Below are positions 11,727 to 15,197 of a stretch of 15,197 nucleotides of DNA, in pieces (position 1 is the stretch's first letter; every line of letters starts with the position of its first letter). Source of the stretch: MGOM01 sp035455265 (GTDB lineage Bacteria > Chloroflexota > Anaerolineae > Anaerolineales > E44-bin32); contig DATIFK010000036.1 in the NCBI GenBank assembly GCA_035455265.1, positions 1 to 15,197 on the forward strand, read 5' to 3'. Under the pieces are notes generated by a model. That model was given only the letters and a program-made list of their open reading frames with translations, did not search any database and had not been told where the DNA came from. The position numbers were made by a program, and so were the translations under genes.

Positions 11727-14411
11727 CTAACCGAGCGCCTTCCGATTCATCTCGAGTTTCTGCCGCGTGGCCCTGAGGGCCTCGAGCTTGGCGCGTTCCT
11801 TTGCGACGACGTCGGCGGGCGCGCGATCCTTGAACGGACCTGCCAGGAGCTCTTCGAGCCGCGCAATCTGAGTCGCCGCCTGCGCCATCTCGCCGTCCAG
11901 ACGCTTGCCTTCGGCCACCACATCCACCATGCCGGTCAGCGGCAGGTAGACCTCGATCGTGCCCACGACGAGGGGCAGCGCCTCCTTCGGCGGCGCCGGC
12001 AGGCGACCGGCAATCGTCAGCCGTTGGGGGTCGAGGCGGGCGAGGTGCGACAGCAGACCTCGATGCTCCTCCAGCAGAGCCTGATCGGCGCCGGCGCTTA
12101 CCTCGGCGGCGATGCGCCGCGATGGTTCGACACCCTTCTCCGAGCGCACGTTGCGGATGGCTTTGATGATGTCCATCACCTTGCCGAAGGACACCTGGGC
12201 GACCGCCTCGTCCTCGGTCGCCTCCGCCGCCTCAGGCCAGCGCGCCACGATCAGGGCCTCCTCCCACCCACCTTCGGGTTGGAGCCGCGCCTGGCGAGCC
12301 AGGCAGGCCCCGCGTACCTTGCCCCACAACTCCTCGGTCACGAACGGCGTATAGGGATGCAACAGTCGCAGGCAGGTGTCGAGGATCTCCACCATGTGTT
12401 TCGCCGTCGACCAGGCGCGCTCCGGCGACTCGTCCAGCTGCAGCTTGGCGATCTCTAAATACCAGTCGGCATACTCGGCCCAGAAGAACTCATAGATCTG
12501 GCGCCCGGCTTCGCCGAACTGGTAGCCCTCAAACAGGCGGCCCACCTCCCGCACCAGGGCCGACAGGCGCGCCCGGATCCACCGATCGGCCAAGGTCGGC
12601 GGCGGCTGCCGGTCCGGTTGGGCGCCGGCGCGCTCGACGGCGCCGAGGACGAGGCGCCCCGCGTTCCACAGCTTGTTGGCGAAGTTCCGGTTGGCCTCGA
12701 CGCGGTCCACGCTGACGTTGATGTCGTTCCCAGGAGTGGAGCTGGTCAGCAGGTAGAAGCGCAACGCGTCCGTGCCGAACTCGTCCATCACGACCAGCGG
12801 GTCGATGAAGTTGCCGAGAGTCTTGCTCATCTTGCGGCCGCGCTCGTCGCGGATCAGACCGTGAAGGTAGACCGTGTGGAAGGGCTCCCGGCCGGTGAAC
12901 TCGAGCCCCATCATGATCATGCGGGCGACCCAGAAGAACAGGATGTCGTAGCCGGTCTCCATGACCGAGGTCGGGTAGAACGCTCGCAGGTCGGGCGTGT
13001 CCTCGGGCCAGCCGAGGGTCGAGAAGGGCCACAAACCGGAGGAGAACCATGTGTCGAGAACGTCCGGGTCCTGCTCGATTCGGCTCGAGCCGCAGTGGGC
13101 GCAGCGATCGGGGTCGGTGCGCGCCACGGTGATCTTCGTGCAGTCGGCGCAGTGCCAGGCCGGGATGCGATGCCCCCACCACAGCTGGCGCGAGATGCAC
13201 CAGTCGCGGATGTTCTCGAGCCAATTGAAGTACACCTTGGTGAACCGCTCCGGCACGATGCGAATCCTGCCGTCGCGCACGACGTTCAGGGCCGGCTCGG
13301 ACAGCGGCTTCATGCGCACGAACCATTGGGTCGAGACGAGCGGTTCGACGATTTCGCCGCCGCGTTGGGAGCGCGGCACCTGCATCGTGTAGGGTTCGGT
13401 CCGAATCGTCAGCCCGGCCGTCTGCATATCCTTCCAGATGCGCTCGCGGCAGTCGTAGCGGTCGAGGCCGGCGTAGGGGCCGGCGTTCTCGTTCATCGTG
13501 GCGTCGGGATGCAGGACGTTCACGATCGGGAGCCCGTGCCGCTGGCCGATCTCGTAGTCGGCCGGGTCGTGCCCTGGTGTGATCTTGAGCGCCCCCGTGC
13601 CGAACTCACGGTCGACGTAGGCGTCCTCGATGACGGGGATCGGCCGGTTCAGGATCGGCACCAGGCAGGTCTTCCCGATCAGGTGGCGGTAGCGCTCGTC
13701 CTCCGGGTGGACCGCAACGGCGGTGTCCCCCAGGATCGTTTCAGGCCGCGTCGTCGCCACCGGGATGAACTCGTCCGAACCCGCCAGCGGATACTTGAAG
13801 GTGTAGAGCGTGCCCTGCTCTTCGCTGTATTCCACCTCCAGATCGCTGACGGCCGTACGCAGACCGGGGGACCAGTTGATCAGGTAGGTGCCGCGGTAGA
13901 TCAGGCCCTTTTCGTACAGGCGGACGAACGCCTCGCGCACGGCGCGCGAGAGCCCGTCGTCTAGGGTGAAGCGCTCGCGCGACCAGTCGCACGAAGCGCC
14001 CAGGCGGCGCAGCTGCTGCGTGATGATCCCGCCATACTTGCGCTTCCACTCCCAGGTGCGCGCCACGAAGGCCTCGCGGCCGATCTCCTCGCGCGTGACT
14101 TCCTCAGTCCGCAGCAGCTCTTTCTCGACCTGAAGCTGGGTGGCGATGCCGGCATGGTCCGACCCGGGCAACCACAGAGTCGGAACGCCGCGCATCCGGT
14201 GGTAGCGAGTCATCAGATCTTCCATGGCCACAAACATGGCATGGCCCAGGTGGAGTTCGCCGGTTACGTTGGGCGGCGGCATCGAGATGACGAACGGCCG
14301 CTGCGAGGGATCGACCTTGGGCCGGAAGTAGCCCTGGGAGTCCCACCACGCGTACAGGCGCTGCTCCACGGCATGGAAGTCATAGGTCTTGGGCAAGGAG
14401 AAGTCGCTCAT
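11727..14411 (-). CDS. valS: Valyl-tRNA synthetase
   Basis: Charges tRNA-Val with valine. Its 894 residues are normal for bacterial ValRS. Seen in order: PPPNVTGELHLGHAMF with the HIGH-type motif H54-L-G-H57; the CP1 editing domain (residues about 160-380, including TTRPETILGDTAVAVHP and VPRSQRGGEIVEPLVSTQWFV); C421ADC424 and C437AHC440, a probable zinc site; DVLDTWFSSGLWPFSTLGWP; GRKMSKTLGN with K527-M-S-K530; the anticodon-binding helices; and the C-terminal coiled coil rich in Glu, Ala and Arg (about 830-890). Start ATG 14411 has GGAGG four bases upstream. Expression is controlled by a T-box leader. Confidence 0.98.
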   Translation of the reverse strand: MSDFSLPKTYDFHAVEQRLYAWWDSQGYFRPKVDPSQRPFVISMPPPNVTGELHLGHAMFVAMEDLMTRYHRMRGVPTLWLPGSDHAGIATQLQVEKELLRTEEVTREEIGREAFVARTWEWKRKYGGIITQQLRRLGASCDWSRERFTLDDGLSRAVREAFVRLYEKGLIYRGTYLINWSPGLRTAVSDLEVEYSEEQGTLYTFKYPLAGSDEFIPVATTRPETILGDTAVAVHPEDERYRHLIGKTCLVPILNRPIPVIEDAYVDREFGTGALKITPGHDPADYEIGQRHGLPIVNVLHPDATMNENAGPYAGLDRYDCRERIWKDMQTAGLTIRTEPYTMQVPRSQRGGEIVEPLVSTQWFVRMKPLSEPALNVVRDGRIRIVPERFTKVYFNWLENIRDWCISRQLWWGHRIPAWHCADCTKITVARTDPDRCAHCGSSRIEQDPDVLDTWFSSGLWPFSTLGWPEDTPDLRAFYPTSVMETGYDILFFWVARMIMMGLEFTGREPFHTVYLHGLIRDERGRKMSKTLGNFIDPLVVMDEFGTDALRFYLLTSSTPGNDINVSVDRVEANRNFANKLWNAGRLVLGAVERAGAQPDRQPPPTLADRWIRARLSALVREVGRLFEGYQFGEAGRQIYEFFWAEYADWYLEIAKLQLDESPERAWSTAKHMVEILDTCLRLLHPYTPFVTEELWGKVRGACLARQARLQPEGGWEEALIVARWPEAAEATEDEAVAQVSFGKVMDIIKAIRNVRSEKGVEPSRRIAAEVSAGADQALLEEHRGLLSHLARLDPQRLTIAGRLPAPPKEALPLVVGTIEVYLPLTGMVDVVAEGKRLDGEMAQAATQIARLEELLAGPFKDRAPADVVAKERAKLEALRATRQKLEMNRKALG

Positions 14412-14421
14412 GCCGCCTCCG

Positions 14422-14456
14422 AATCAAACGCCCTCCGTCGACGAGGACGGAGGGCG
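14422..14456 (-). terminator. Regulated terminator of the valS T-box leader
   Basis: Perfect 11-bp stem, CGCCCTCCGTC (14456-14446) with GACGGAGGGCG (14439-14429) around a 6-nt loop, followed by TTTGATT (14428-14422). It lies just upstream of the valS Shine-Dalgarno and just after the T-box sequence, where the T-box terminator is expected. The T-run is short. Confidence 0.85.
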
Positions 14457-14712
14457 GCTCCGCGGTACCACCTCGTTTCGCACCGGGCCTCGACTGTGCT
14501 CGGCCCCGGCGCGCTCTCGGGCACCCCGCCATCACGGGGCTTGCGCTGTAACGGGCGACCCGCGCCGGTCTACTGGTCCCGAACCAGGTCGGGGACGTTC
14601 TTCGGCGTTTTCCCGGACGACGTTCGGCGGCGGATGCTGCGGGGGCTCTCAGCCGGCGGCCGCTCCTTCTCTTTCAGCCTCCGACCCGCCTACTCCTTCC
14701 GGGCTCTAGCTC
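14422..14712 (-). promoter_or_regulatory. T-box riboswitch (tRNA-Val-sensing leader) of valS
   Basis: The leader RNA senses uncharged tRNA-Val and lets transcription continue when tRNA is not aminoacylated. The conserved T-box sequence TGGTACCGCG is at 14470-14461. The Stem I base pairs GGUCGG (14686-14681) with CCGACC (14592-14587). CTGGT/ACCAG forms a later hairpin (about 14587-14573), followed by the CCCGTTACAGCGC segment usual for T-boxes. Valine GUC triplets on the 3' side of Stem I at 14596-14594 or 14621-14616 could be the specifier; I cannot fix which without folding. An antiterminator can form between GGCCCG and CGG-A-GCC around the T-box bulge. Gene identity, codon and the terminator agree. 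Confidence 0.92.
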
Positions 14713-14718
14713 CAGAGA

Positions 14719-14747
14719 CTTCTAGCACCGTTCCCCAGTGCCGGCAA
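14719..14747 (-). promoter_or_regulatory. Promoter of the valS T-box transcript
   Basis: TTGCCG (14747-14742), 17-bp spacer, TAGAAG (14724-14719), each four of six to consensus. Transcription near 14712 begins just upstream of Stem I, as expected. Confidence 0.55.
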
Positions 14748-14758
14748 CGATGTCATCG

Positions 14759-14807
14759 GTGGTCCGCGGTCCGTGGTTGGTGGTCAGTGGCATGTGGTCA
14801 GTGGTCG
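14759..14807. repeat. Degenerate heptanucleotide array, GTGGTCA type (7 units)
   Basis: GTGGTCC, GCGGTCC, GTGGTTG, GTGGTCA, GTGGCAT, GTGGTCA and GTGGTCG in 7-bp register, upstream of the valS promoter. Confidence 0.88.
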
Positions 14808-14842
14808 CGGTCAGTGAGATCGTCTGTGGGTCTTCCTTGACA

Positions 14843-14940
14843 GGAGACTGGGAACTGGGAACTGGGAACTGGGAACTGGGAACTGGGAACTGGGAACCGG
14901 GAACTGGGAACTGGGAACTGGGAACTGGGAACTGGCAGCT
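14843..14940. repeat. Heptanucleotide tandem array, unit GGGAACT (14 units)
   Basis: GGAGACT, six GGGAACT, one GGGAACC, five GGGAACT and GGCAGCT, all in register. The array has evenly spaced GGG runs with AACT between them. It reaches into the stop codon of the DoxX-like gene (14939-14941). Confidence 0.97.
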
Positions 14941-15197
14941 ACTCCGACTCCGCCACCAGTCTTCCGCCCCGCACCGTTGCCCCCAGGACGATCCCGGCGC
15001 TGATGAGGACCAGATTCTTGATGATGTACTGGCCCTCCAGCGTCGGGGCATAGGGGATTCGGGTGAACGTATCCGTCGGGAACAGGAAGAGCGGCATGAT
15101 CGTCCCGAGCATCTGCACCCACAACAGCAACAGCGTGCCGCGCATGAACAGGTTGAAGAGCAGGCCGACCCCGATGAGAGTCTCCCACGCCGCCAGC
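14939..15197 (-). CDS. DoxX-like small membrane protein, 5' part outside window
   Basis: The visible C-terminal 85 residues of a polytopic inner-membrane protein. The frame stays open to the right edge, so the gene begins outside. It shows two membrane helices (ETLIGVGLLFNLFMRGTLLLLWVQMLGTIMPLFLF) and a third, YIIKNLVLISAGIVLGA, ending in a short basic and acidic tail (RGGRLVAESE). The EGQYIIKNLVLISAG segment is typical of DoxX/TQO-small-subunit relatives. An internal ATG at 15145 is not needed as a start because the upstream codons continue the same protein. Its stop TAG overlaps the last unit of the GGGAACT array. The family role in redox or membrane biology is not well defined. Confidence 0.75.
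   Translation of the reverse strand, partial: LAAWETLIGVGLLFNLFMRGTLLLLWVQMLGTIMPLFLFPTDTFTRIPYAPTLEGQYIIKNLVLISAGIVLGATVRGGRLVAESE

Noticed and set aside
12618..13964. 448-codon open frame on the plus strand
   Set aside because: Antisense to valS, rich in Val/Arg/Gly/His with no domain.
14843..14940. Chromosome end or telomere
   Set aside because: The array is internal, flanked by genes on both sides, and is one of several heptad arrays; only its geometry resembles telomeres.

Overview
The window is GC-rich bacterial chromosome. It most resembles an Anaerolineae-like member of the Chloroflexota, although no rRNA or other lineage marker is present. Supporting traits are a SufR-type regulator beside an A-type Fe-S carrier, a T-box leader on valS, a Thr/Pro-rich SH3b surface protein, a ferredoxin-dependent 2-oxoacid oxidoreductase operon, and very short-unit repeats filling the gene ends. 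No mobile element, CRISPR array, rRNA or tRNA gene was found. Most genes are housekeeping or central energy metabolism.

Layout. At 1-1600 (minus strand) lies the start of a complex I operon, nuoB followed by an in-frame NuoC-NuoD fusion that runs off the left edge. It is driven by a consensus promoter (TTGACA-N16-TATAAT). Divergent from it (plus strand) are a SufR-like Fe-S-sensing regulator, an ErpA/IscA-type Fe-S carrier and a DUF2203 protein, two of them with their own promoters. The regulator promoter carries a long inverted repeat centred on its -10 box. At 3368-3702 is a convergent gap full of repeats. From 3700 to 4951 are a divergent pair, an SH3b membrane-anchored protein (minus) and a double zinc-ribbon protein of unknown role (plus). 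At 5082-6896 (plus) is an SLC13-type transporter with two TrkA-C domains. At 7159-9853 (minus) is a four-gene operon for a 2-oxoacid:ferredoxin oxidoreductase in the order delta-alpha-beta-gamma. At 10102-11577 (minus) is a membrane-anchored YoaR plus class A beta-lactamase-like protein. At 11727-14747 (minus) is valS with its T-box leader and promoter. At 14939-15197 (minus) is the C-terminal part of a DoxX-like membrane protein.

How it fits together. The left third is Fe-S biology: complex I, an Fe-S regulator and an Fe-S carrier sit back to back, and the reduced ferredoxin made by the 2-oxoacid oxidoreductase could feed a respiratory chain. This functional coupling is inference. The most unusual feature is structural. 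Nearly every gene 3' end is followed at once by a degenerate array whose unit is always 7 bp although the unit sequence differs from array to array. Five stop codons lie within 0-3 nt of such an array, and two arrays have strong G-quadruplex patterns. I see no obviously new multi-gene system; the heptad-repeat behaviour and the self-regulatory SufR promoter deserve the closest look.
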